NCBI GenBank assembly: GCA_020051815.1
Contig: JAGVQF010000128.1
Span: 1 to 5,528, forward strand
From: Candidatus Saganbacteria bacterium
Lineage (GTDB): Bacteria > Margulisbacteria > WOR-1 > O2-12-FULL-45-9 > XYB2-FULL-48-7
Direction: 5' to 3'
Length of the DNA: 5,528 bases
Shown: positions 1 to 5,528 of the stretch, piece after piece
How positions within the stretch are numbered: position 1 is the first letter of the stretch
How the letters are laid out: each line of letters starts with the position of its first letter
Program-made: the position numbers and the translations under genes
Notes under the pieces: model-generated
The model's input: the letters and a program-made list of their open reading frames with translations, nothing else
The model's database searches: none
Told to the model about the DNA's origin: nothing

Positions 1-4
1 GAGG

Positions 5-10
5 TATAAT
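5..10 (+). promoter_or_regulatory. Probable -10 box of the fic-serA-patatin operon
   Basis: A perfect TATAAT hexamer lies at 5-10, and exactly six bases (TTCAAT) separate it from the ATG at 17. With standard sigma-70 geometry, transcription would start at or next to the A of the start codon, giving a leaderless mRNA. The -35 region falls outside the window. The only Shine-Dalgarno-like string, GAGG at 1-4, is 12 nt from the ATG, which is far for a normal ribosome site. The promoter assignment is inferred from motif and spacing only. Confidence 0.5.
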
Positions 11-16
11 TTCAAT

Positions 17-793
17 ATGGCGTCTTTAGAATCACTGCTCAAAGAGATCGACGAAAAAAAACAAAAAATCGACCGCGCGCGGCCGCTGCCGAAGATCGTT
101 TTGGATAAGCTGACGGAATATCTGGATATCGAATGGACCTACAACAGCAACGCGATCGAAGGCAATACTTTGACGCGGGAAGAAACGATGTTTATCCTGA
201 AAGAGGGTTTAACTATCTCCGGGAAAAGCATGCGCGAGCACCTGGAGGCGACCAATCACAAAAATGCCATTGATTGCCTGGCCGAACTGCTGACCAAAGT
301 TGAGCCGGTCACGCAGGCAGATATCAAGCGTATTCACTTTCTTATCCTTGAAGGGATCAACAATTTGAATGCCGGGAAGTATCGGTCGGTCGAGGTTTAT
401 ATCTCCGGCACCACTCAAGTTTTGCCTAAGCCCGAAATGGTGCCCGACCTGATGCTCGAATTTTCAAAATGGCTGGTTGAGAAACAGGAAAAAAGAGATC
501 TTCACCCGGTAAGACTAGCGGCGCAGGCCCATTATAAATTCGTTGCCATCCATCCTTTCATTGACGGTAATGGCCGGACCGCCCGCCTGCTGATGAATTT
601 GATTTTAATGAAATACGGTTATCCGATCGCGATCATTGAGTGCGAAACCGAGAAGAGAAAAGCTTATTACGCGTCGATCAGGGCGGCTAACGCGGGTGAC
701 CTCGACACGTTCGAATCTTTGATCTCGCAATATGTCAATCAAACAGCTGATAAATATCTGGGTTCAATCCCATTAGGAAAGCGAGGAGAATAG
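17..793 (+). CDS. Fic-family protein, class II (self-inhibited), probable AMP-transferase
   Basis: This 258-residue protein is a Fic-domain enzyme. Such enzymes usually transfer AMP from ATP to a hydroxyl group on a target protein. The complete core motif HPFIDGNGRTAR is at residues 179-190, with catalytic His179, metal-binding Asp183 and the phosphate-binding loop Gly184-Arg190. The N-terminal stretch SNAIEGN (44-50) fits the inhibitory motif (S/T)xxxE(G/N), so Glu48 should block productive ATP binding, as in class II Fic proteins. Residues about 124-146 look like the target-docking flap. No C-terminal winged-helix domain follows, unlike many longer Fic proteins, and there is no signal peptide or membrane segment, so it should be cytoplasmic. 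It begins the operon, and serA starts 1 nt after its stop codon. Its base composition (about 47% G+C in the first 300 bases) looks lower than that of serA, which might reflect transfer. The target is unknown. Confidence 0.93.
   Translation: MASLESLLKEIDEKKQKIDRARPLPKIVLDKLTEYLDIEWTYNSNAIEGNTLTREETMFILKEGLTISGKSMREHLEATNHKNAIDCLAELLTKVEPVTQADIKRIHFLILEGINNLNAGKYRSVEVYISGTTQVLPKPEMVPDLMLEFSKWLVEKQEKRDLHPVRLAAQAHYKFVAIHPFIDGNGRTARLLMNLILMKYGYPIAIIECETEKRKAYYASIRAANAGDLDTFESLISQYVNQTADKYLGSIPLGKRGE
783..788 (+). promoter_or_regulatory. Shine-Dalgarno site of serA
   Basis: GAGGAG at 783-788 sits 6 nt before the ATG at 795, inside the last codons of the Fic gene. It supports the ATG at 795 over the in-frame Met6 codon. 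It also shows that the organism uses normal Shine-Dalgarno initiation for internal operon genes, unlike the genes at the heads of transcripts here. Confidence 0.85.
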
Positions 794-794
794 C

Positions 795-2372
795 ATGAAA
801 GTCTTAGCCATGGATAAATGCGCCGAGGAAGGTTTGAAGTTAATTAGAGAGGCCGGGTTTGAGGTCGATTCAAAAGCCGGCTTAACCGAAGACGAACTTA
901 TTAAGATCATTCCGGGCTATGACGCTCTGATCGTCCGCTCCGAGACCAAAGCGACGCCCAAGATCATTGAAGCGGGCAAGAATCTCAAGATCATCGGCCG
1001 GGCCGGCGTCGGCGTCGACAATATCGACTTGCCGACCGCGACCAAGCATGGTGTTATTGTCGTTAATTCGCCGGAAGGGAACACTGTCGCTGCCGCCGAG
1101 CACACCTTCGCGATGCTCCTCTCCATGGCCCGCTCGATACCTCAAGCCCACGCTAAATTAAAAAGCGGCGTCTGGGACAAAAAATCGTTCAAAGGTGTCG
1201 AAGTTCTCAATAAAACGCTGGGCGTAGTGGGTCTGGGCAAGATCGGCCGCCGGGTCGCCTCTTACGCGCTGGGCATGGGGATGCGCGTCATCGGCTCCGA
1301 CCCGTTCGTCACCGCCGAATACGCCAAGGGGCTGGGCGTCGAGCTGAAGAGTTTCGATGAGGTCATTAAAGAAGCCGATTTTATCACCTTCCATATCCCC
1401 AAAACCAAGGAAACGGCCGGTCTGATCAACGCGCAGACGATCGCCAAGATGAAAAAGGGGGTCCGCCTGGTCAATGTCGCCCGTGGCGGGATCGTTGACG
1501 AAAAAGCGCTCTACGACGCTCTGAAAAACGGGCAGATCAAGGCGGCGGCGCTCGATGTCTTTGAAAAGGAGCCGACCGAGAGCAGTCCGCTCTTTGAGCT
1601 CGATAATATCGTCGTGACGCCTCACCTGGGCGCTTCGACCGTTGAGGCGCAGGTCAATGTGGCGATCGACGTGGCGGAGCAGGTGATCGAGGTCTTAAAG
1701 GGCGGGGCGGCGCGCTCCGCCGTCAATATTCCGTCGATGAAGCCGGAGCTGATCGCACCCGTCAAACCTTACATGGGCATCGCCGAAAAGCTGGGCGCCC
1801 TGGCCGCCCAGGTCGTCAAAGGCGCGATCTCCAAAGTCGAAGTTGAATATTCCGGCGAGATCGCCGAGCTCAACGTTTCACCGCTGACCACCATTGTTTT
1901 GAAAGGGCTTTTAACTCCTATCCTTGACGTCAAAGTTAATTTCGTCAACGCGCCGCTGGCCGCCAAAGAACGGGGCATCGAAGTCGTGGAAAGCAAGAAC
2001 AATGAGGGCAAAGATTTTGCCAGTTTGATAACGCTCAAGATCAAGACCGAAAAAGAAGAGCGCTCGGTCGGCGGGACGATCTTTGCCGGGGTTGGCGACC
2101 GACTGGTGTCAATTGACGGTTTTCGCGTTGATGCCGTGCCCGAGGGGTACATGATTATTCTGCAGAATATTGATAAGCCGGGGATGATCGGCAAGGTGGG
2201 GACGTTCCTGGGCCAGCACAGTATCAATATCGCCGCCATGGACGTTGGCCGGGTCAAGATCGGCGAGCGGGCTGTCATGGTCCTCAATGTCGATAACCTG
2301 ATCCCGGACAAAGTCCTCCAGGACTTTACCAAAATAGAAGGGATCTTCGGCGCGACCTTGGTTAAAATATGA
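795..2372 (+). CDS. serA: D-3-phosphoglycerate dehydrogenase (long form, ASB + ACT domains)
   Basis: The product catalyses the first step of serine biosynthesis, NAD-dependent oxidation of 3-phosphoglycerate to 3-phosphohydroxypyruvate, in the cytoplasm. At 525 residues it matches the long SerA type. The catalytic and nucleotide-binding parts occupy about residues 1-310. They contain the dinucleotide-binding motif GLGKIG (146-151), Asp169 after the second Rossmann strand (NAD ribose binding) and the catalytic set Arg230 (VARGG), Glu259 (EKEP) and His277 (TPHLGAS). Residues about 317-445 form the allosteric substrate-binding (ASB) domain typical of this type. Residues about 452-525 are an ACT domain, the usual site of serine feedback inhibition, with the NIDKPGMIG turn at 458-466. 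No key residue is missing. The start at 795 is fixed by a GAGGAG site and follows the Fic stop by 1 nt. The stop overlaps the next start as ATGA. serB or serC is not present in the window. Confidence 0.97.
   Translation: MKVLAMDKCAEEGLKLIREAGFEVDSKAGLTEDELIKIIPGYDALIVRSETKATPKIIEAGKNLKIIGRAGVGVDNIDLPTATKHGVIVVNSPEGNTVAAAEHTFAMLLSMARSIPQAHAKLKSGVWDKKSFKGVEVLNKTLGVVGLGKIGRRVASYALGMGMRVIGSDPFVTAEYAKGLGVELKSFDEVIKEADFITFHIPKTKETAGLINAQTIAKMKKGVRLVNVARGGIVDEKALYDALKNGQIKAAALDVFEKEPTESSPLFELDNIVVTPHLGASTVEAQVNVAIDVAEQVIEVLKGGAARSAVNIPSMKPELIAPVKPYMGIAEKLGALAAQVVKGAISKVEVEYSGEIAELNVSPLTTIVLKGLLTPILDVKVNFVNAPLAAKERGIEVVESKNNEGKDFASLITLKIKTEKEERSVGGTIFAGVGDRLVSIDGFRVDAVPEGYMIILQNIDKPGMIGKVGTFLGQHSINIAAMDVGRVKIGERAVMVLNVDNLIPDKVLQDFTKIEGIFGATLVKI
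2369..2372 (+). other. ATGA stop/start overlap between serA and the patatin gene
   Basis: The ATG of the patatin gene (2369-2371) overlaps the TGA of serA (2370-2372). No convincing Shine-Dalgarno sequence lies in the preceding 20 bases, so translation of the second gene probably depends on ribosomes finishing serA and re-initiating. This is strong evidence that both genes share one mRNA. Confidence 0.85.
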
Positions 2373-3169
2373 TCTTCTGGTCCTGGCAGAAGAAAAAAGT
2401 CGGCCTGGTCCTGGGTGGCGGGGTGGCGCGCGGCGTCGCCCATATCGGCGTGATCAAAGTTCTAAGGTCACACAAAGTGCCGATCGATTACATCGCCGCG
2501 ACCTCCGCCGGCAGCCTGGTTGGCGCGGTCTACGCCGCCGGCATGGATATTTCCCTCCTCGAAGAGATCGTGCAGAGGATCAAATGGAACGACTTTTTGC
2601 GGTTCACGCTTTTTCGCCCGGGATTTATGTCGTCGGCCGCGATCGAAGATTTTGTCATCAAGTATATCGGCGATATTGATTTCAAAGATCTCAAGCTCCC
2701 TTTCGCGTGCGTGGCGACCGACATCCGGACCGGCGAGCGGGTCGTCATCAACCAGGGTAAGGTCGCCAGGGCGGTCGCCGCCAGCGCCACTTTCCCCGGC
2801 GTTTTCGCGCCGGAAACATTTGAGGGAAAATATTTGATCGATGGCGGGATCGCTTCAAATGTCCCGGTTGACACCGCCCGCGAGATGGGCGCGGATTACG
2901 TCATCGCCTCCGACGTTGTCCCCGAAAAAACGATCAATGTCCTGCCCAAAGAGGCGATGCAGGTGTTCGGCCGGGCGCTCGATCTAGTTCTTAAAAAAAT
3001 GCAGCGCGAGGAAGCGGCGCGGGCCGACACGCTGGTTGAGCTGACGATGGAAGAAGAAGATATCTGGCACCTGGATTTCCATAAGGCGAGAAAACTGATC
3101 GCCGCCGGCGAGGTCGCCGCCCACCGGCTGATCCACAAGATCAGGCAAGACCTAAGGTTAAAAGCTTAG
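2369..3169 (+). CDS. Patatin-like phospholipase (RssA/NTE-type serine hydrolase)
   Basis: This 266-residue protein is a single patatin domain of the small bacterial RssA/NTE type, which hydrolyses acyl esters of lipids with a Ser-Asp dyad. The oxyanion-hole loop LGGGVARG is at 15-22. The nucleophile Ser46 lies in ATSAGS (44-49), and the catalytic Asp158 in the DGG motif (158-160), followed by IASNVPV. The nucleophile elbow reads A-x-S-x-G, with Ala44 in place of the usual first Gly; the other motifs are intact. There is no signal peptide or clear membrane segment, so it is likely cytoplasmic or peripheral to the membrane. The C-terminal 60 residues are charged and helical in character. Its start is coupled to the serA stop. 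Its last 29 bases overlap the 3' end of the convergent response regulator gene. The substrate cannot be told from sequence. Confidence 0.92.
   Translation: MIFWSWQKKKVGLVLGGGVARGVAHIGVIKVLRSHKVPIDYIAATSAGSLVGAVYAAGMDISLLEEIVQRIKWNDFLRFTLFRPGFMSSAAIEDFVIKYIGDIDFKDLKLPFACVATDIRTGERVVINQGKVARAVAASATFPGVFAPETFEGKYLIDGGIASNVPVDTAREMGADYVIASDVVPEKTINVLPKEAMQVFGRALDLVLKKMQREEAARADTLVELTMEEEDIWHLDFHKARKLIAAGEVAAHRLIHKIRQDLRLKA
3141..3169. other. 29-bp convergent overlap of two coding regions
   Basis: The patatin gene ends at TAG 3167-3169 on the plus strand, while the response regulator ends at TGA 3141-3143 on the minus strand, so both genes code through the same 29 bp in opposite directions. There is no space between them for a conventional terminator. 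Transcripts of the two operons would have complementary 3' ends at least this long. Confidence 0.9.
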
Positions 3170-4511
3170 AATTGAGCGAGGAGCGGGGGATGCCCAAGAG
3201 ATCAGCCGCTTTCGTTTTATTCTCCCCGCAATCAGTCAGTGCTTTTAAAATCAATTCTTTTTCGTAGCTTTCCAGCCGCGCGCGCAGACTGCCGACCCCT
3301 CCCTCGCCGAGCTCGACCGGGGCTGATTCGACTCTGATCGTCGGCGCAAACGGGAGATCATTTGTGGTTATTTCCGGACCGCTTGAGAGGACGACGACGC
3401 GCTCGATCAGGTTCTGCAATTCGCGCACATTGCCCGGCCAATCATAGCCGTGCATTGCCTTCATTGCCTCGACTGAAAAATTAATTACTTTCTTGTTAAG
3501 CTCCTTATTGAATTTGTTCAGGAAATAATTGATGAAAATCGGGATGTCGCCTTTTCTCTCGCGCAGGGGCGGGAGATCGATCGGGATGACGTTAAGACGG
3601 TAATACAAATCATGACGGAACTTGCCTTCTTTTATCTCTTTCTGAAAATCGATATTTGTGGCTGAAACGATGCGCACATCGACCGGGATCCCCTTTTCTC
3701 CGCCCAGTCTTTCGATGATCTTGTCTTCCAGGATGCGCAGGAGCTTGGCCTGCATGGCCGCCGACATGCAGCCGATCTCGTCGAGAAAAAGGGTGCCGCC
3801 GTCGGCCAGTTCGAATTTACCGAGTTTGCGCTCCAGCGCTCCGGTGAACGAGCCGCGCTCGTGGCCAAAGAGCTCCGATTCAAGGAGGTTCTCCGGGATG
3901 GCCGCGCAGTTGACGGCAATGAACGGCTGGTGGGCGCGTTTGCTTTTCTTGTGGACCGCCCGGGCGACCAGCTCTTTGCCCGTCCCTGATTCGCCGTGGA
4001 TCAGTACCGTGCTGTCGGTGGGCGCGACGCGGCCGATCGTCTCAAAGAGCTTTAACATGACCGGCGTCTGGCCGATCAGGTCGCAGTACTCGGTCGCGCC
4101 TTTCAGCGCTTCTTTCAGATACAGGTTTTCCCGGACCAGCGCCCTTTTCTCCAGCGCTTTCTCGATTATGATCTGCAGTTCCTTGACCTCAAACGGCTTG
4201 GTGATGTAATCGAGCGCGCCTAACTTCATCGCCTCAACAGCCGGGGCGACATCTTTGGAAGCGGTGACCATGATGCAATCGGCTTCGACCTCGTTCTCCT
4301 TTAGTTTTTTGAGCACGGCAAGCCCGTCCATTTTCGGCATTTTCATATCGAGGAGGATAAGATCGACCGGCTTGTTTTTCAGTATCTCAAGCGCGGCGGT
4401 GCCGGATGAGGCGGTGAGCAGATCGTATTTTTTGGCGAAAATGGAGCGGTAAGTCTCCAGCATGTCGGCTTCGTCGTCGATGGCCAGGATGAGATGTCTT
4501 TGGCTGTTCAT
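3141..4511 (-). CDS. NtrC-family sigma-54-dependent response regulator (REC, AAA+, Fis HTH)
   Basis: Numbered from the ATG at 4511, the protein has 456 residues, the normal length for NtrC-type activators. When phosphorylated by a sensor kinase, these proteins bind upstream DNA and use ATP to open promoters held by sigma-54 RNA polymerase. The receiver domain (about 5-118) has acidic residues Asp12/Asp13, phospho-acceptor Asp55, Thr83 and Lys105. The AAA+ domain (about 147-375) has Walker A GESGTGKE (173-180), the sigma-54 contact loop as GSFTGA (220-225), Walker B LFLDEIG (241-247), arginine-finger region FRHDLYYRL (298-306) and sensor II WPGNVREL (358-365). The C-terminus (about 410-456) is a Fis-type helix-turn-helix (NKTKAADLLGIPRSSL). 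A TTG two codons upstream (4517) could extend the frame, but it lies just downstream of the -10 box, before the predicted transcript start, so ATG 4511 is preferred. The divergent sensor gene is the likely partner. The target genes are unknown. Confidence 0.95.
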   Translation of the reverse strand: MNSQRHLILAIDDEADMLETYRSIFAKKYDLLTASSGTAALEILKNKPVDLILLDMKMPKMDGLAVLKKLKENEVEADCIMVTASKDVAPAVEAMKLGALDYITKPFEVKELQIIIEKALEKRALVRENLYLKEALKGATEYCDLIGQTPVMLKLFETIGRVAPTDSTVLIHGESGTGKELVARAVHKKSKRAHQPFIAVNCAAIPENLLESELFGHERGSFTGALERKLGKFELADGGTLFLDEIGCMSAAMQAKLLRILEDKIIERLGGEKGIPVDVRIVSATNIDFQKEIKEGKFRHDLYYRLNVIPIDLPPLRERKGDIPIFINYFLNKFNKELNKKVINFSVEAMKAMHGYDWPGNVRELQNLIERVVVLSSGPEITTNDLPFAPTIRVESAPVELGEGGVGSLRARLESYEKELILKALTDCGENKTKAADLLGIPRSSLNSKLLTLGLA

Positions 4512-4517
4512 GAGCAA

Positions 4518-4546
4518 ATTTTAACACGTTTTTAGCTTCGGGTCAA
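4518..4546 (-). promoter_or_regulatory. Sigma-70-type promoter of the response regulator, predicted leaderless
   Basis: Read on the minus strand, TTGACC (4546-4541) is a five-of-six match to the -35 consensus. After a 17-bp spacer comes TAAAAT (4523-4518), five of six for the -10, preceded by the extended -10 dinucleotide TG (4526-4525). Six bases then separate it from the ATG at 4511, so the predicted +1 is the A of the start codon. No Shine-Dalgarno is present in front of either the ATG or the alternative TTG. This agrees with a leaderless message. Confidence 0.65.
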
Positions 4547-4552
4547 AATCTG

Positions 4553-4561
4553 TGCTAAAAT
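4553..4561 (+). promoter_or_regulatory. Extended -10 promoter of the membrane sensor gene
   Basis: TGCTAAAAT at 4553-4561 is an extended -10 element (TGn followed by TAAAAT, five of six to consensus). Any -35 at the expected distance (about 4532-4538) is weak, which extended -10 promoters tolerate. The predicted +1 is about 4568 and the ATG is at 4570, giving a leader of 0-2 nt. No Shine-Dalgarno is present. The upstream half overlaps the -35 region of the opposing promoter. Confidence 0.55.
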
Positions 4562-4569
4562 TTTCCTTG

Positions 4570-5528
4570 ATGAGCTTTAACATCCTGTCGCTCCTTTTTA
4601 CGGCTGCGGCCTCATTCGCGCTCGGTGCCTTTGTTTATTGGCAGGGGCGGGACAGGTCCCCCAATATATTCCTGGCCCTGCTCTCGGCGAGCGTCGGGAC
4701 CTGGTGTTTTGGGCAGTTTATGGGCGAGTTCGTGATGGGCAAAGCGCAGGTTGTTTTTTGGACAAGGGTCAATATCGGGGCGGCGGTCCTGATCCCGGTT
4801 TTCTATTTGAATTTTATCCTGGCGTTCGCCGATCGATTGAAAAAAGACCGGTTGATGCTGGCGGCGGCTTATTTTGGTTCGGCCGTCCTGCTATTGCTGG
4901 ACCTGACCCCGTATTTTGTGGCCGATGTCGCGCCGCGGCTCGGCTACAGGTATTATCCGACACCCGGCCCCGCCTATGCCGTCTTTGCCGTCATGCTTCT
5001 TATTCAGTTCGCCTTTGCTTTCGTCCGCTTGTTCGGTTTCTTAAGGCAAAGCCAGGGCGGGGCCAGGAACCAGGCCAGATATATCTTCTTTTCTTCGCTG
5101 GTTGGCCTGGCTGGCGGAGCGACGGCCTTCTTCCCGGTCTTTAATTTGGCTCTGCCGGTCATCAGTTACCTGGTGCTGCCGTTCTATCTTGCCATCCTCG
5201 CTTACGCGATCATCAAGCACCACCTGCTTGATATCGACCTGGTCTTCCGCGAGGGGCTTATTTATTCAACGCTGACGATCCTCTTCGCCGGTTTTTACGC
5301 GCTGGTGATCATTATTTCCAACCGCATCTTCATCAACCTGACCAGCTTTAACGAGTTAAGCACGACTTTGATCGTCGTCTTTGCGTCGGTCATCATCTTT
5401 GCGCCGCTGCGCGACCGCGTCCAGGCCGCCGTCGACCGGCTGTTCTTTAAGGGCGATTTTTATTATAAGCAGACGATCAACGATCTCTCGGCCGAGAACC
5501 TGAAGCTTTACCGCGGCCTGCTCCAGGC
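4570..5528 (+). CDS. N-terminal part of a multi-pass membrane sensor, probable histidine kinase (runs off window)
   Basis: The reading frame from ATG 4570 (MSFNILSLLF) is open for 319 codons to the window edge, with no stop. The visible part is very hydrophobic, with about nine likely membrane spans: near residues 5-24, 32-53, 66-87, 95-112, 135-157, 171-192, 197-216, 230-250 and 264-280. The string AYAIIKHHLLDIDLVFREGL (211-230) and the following juxtamembrane segment PLRDRVQAAVDRLFFKGDFY (279-298) resemble the N-terminal 7TM-type sensor region of histidine kinases. In that family a linker, GAF or PAS domain and then the HisKA/HATPase core follow. The core is beyond the window, so kinase activity is inferred, chiefly from family resemblance and from the divergent sigma-54 response regulator 58 bp away. 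A signal sensed in or at the membrane is likely, but the ligand is unknown. A different output domain cannot be excluded. Confidence 0.8.
   Translation, partial: MSFNILSLLFTAAASFALGAFVYWQGRDRSPNIFLALLSASVGTWCFGQFMGEFVMGKAQVVFWTRVNIGAAVLIPVFYLNFILAFADRLKKDRLMLAAAYFGSAVLLLLDLTPYFVADVAPRLGYRYYPTPGPAYAVFAVMLLIQFAFAFVRLFGFLRQSQGGARNQARYIFFSSLVGLAGGATAFFPVFNLALPVISYLVLPFYLAILAYAIIKHHLLDIDLVFREGLIYSTLTILFAGFYALVIIISNRIFINLTSFNELSTTLIVVFASVIIFAPLRDRVQAAVDRLFFKGDFYYKQTINDLSAENLKLYRGLLQ

Larger units (their letters stand above)
4516..4563. repeat. Imperfect inverted repeat joining the two divergent -10 regions
   Basis: AAATTTTAACAC at 4516-4527 is the reverse complement of GTGCTAAAATTT at 4552-4563 at 11 of 12 positions, with a 24-bp centre. 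Each arm contains an extended -10 element of one of the two divergent promoters, which may be the whole reason for the symmetry. A shared regulator site is an alternative. The arms are too far apart and too AT-rich to look like a terminator. Confidence 0.7.

Noticed and set aside
1..4. GAGG as Shine-Dalgarno for the Fic gene
   Set aside because: The 12-nt distance to the ATG is long, and the adjoining perfect -10 box with 6-nt spacing suggests a leaderless start instead. It cannot be excluded if the transcript begins outside the window.
1158..1625. 155-codon open frame on the minus strand inside serA
   Set aside because: It lies wholly opposite conserved SerA catalytic motifs, has no recognisable domain, and is explained by codon bias on the coding strand.
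1769..2443. 224-codon open frame on the minus strand across the serA/patatin junction
   Set aside because: Its sequence is low-complexity, rich in Ser, Pro and Thr, with no domain, and it is antisense to two well-supported genes. It is a shadow frame.
3152..3169. Possible terminator hairpin CTAAG / CTTAG at the convergent ends
   Set aside because: The stem is only 5 bp with an 8-nt loop, is AT-rich, has no T-run, and is inside coding sequence of both genes.
3658..4209. 183-codon plus-strand open frame opposite the AAA+ domain
   Set aside because: The minus strand encodes every expected NtrC motif here. The opposite frame is Ser/Arg-rich without any recognisable family.
4512..4517. TTG at 4517 as the start of the response regulator
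   Set aside because: It adds only two residues, has no Shine-Dalgarno and lies directly next to the -10 box, before the predicted transcript start. ATG at 4511 fits better.
4638..5144. 168-codon plus-strand open frame inside the sensor gene
   Set aside because: It is in another frame of the long membrane-protein frame starting at 4570. It is rich in Gly, Arg and Pro, which is typical of a shifted reading of hydrophobic codons.

Overview
The window is gene-dense bacterial DNA of moderate GC content. Bases 1-300 hand-count to 47% G+C, and sampled serA lines to about 57-60%. It carries five protein-coding genes and only one real intergenic gap, of about 60 bp. The mix of genes suggests a free-living or uncultured Gram-negative-type bacterium: serine biosynthesis, a patatin-like hydrolase, and a sigma-54-type two-component system with a membrane sensor. 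Compact packing and ATGA overlaps fit candidate phyla such as Margulisbacteria/Saganbacteria or Omnitrophota. That placement is a guess from general style, not a phylogenetic result.

Left part (1-3169, plus strand): a tight three-gene run. A class II, self-inhibited Fic-domain protein comes first. serA (D-3-phosphoglycerate dehydrogenase, long form with ASB and ACT domains) begins 1 nt after the Fic stop, behind a strong Shine-Dalgarno sequence. A patatin-like phospholipase overlaps the serA stop by an ATGA junction. The three are probably co-transcribed from a promoter whose -10 box lies at 5-10, at the very edge of the window.

Right part (3141-5528): a minus-strand NtrC-type response regulator (REC, AAA+, Fis-type HTH) converges on the patatin gene, and the two 3' ends overlap by 29 bp. 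Divergent from the regulator, on the plus strand, is the start of a multi-pass membrane protein that resembles the N-terminal sensor region of 7TM-type histidine kinases. Its reading frame leaves the window open, so the kinase core is not visible. The pair very probably forms one two-component system that activates sigma-54 promoters located elsewhere. No -24/-12 element was seen in the 58-bp gap or in the 16 bases upstream of the Fic gene.

The most notable signal is in the promoters. All three genes that begin a transcription unit have a -10 hexamer only 6-8 nt before the ATG (5-10, 4518-4523 and 4556-4561) and no well-placed Shine-Dalgarno, which predicts leaderless mRNAs. The gene inside the operon (serA) has a standard Shine-Dalgarno instead. 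The two divergent promoters are near mirror images, share an 11/12 inverted repeat with extended -10 motifs, and overlap each other in their upstream halves. I found no mobile element, CRISPR array, RNA gene or recognisable terminator.
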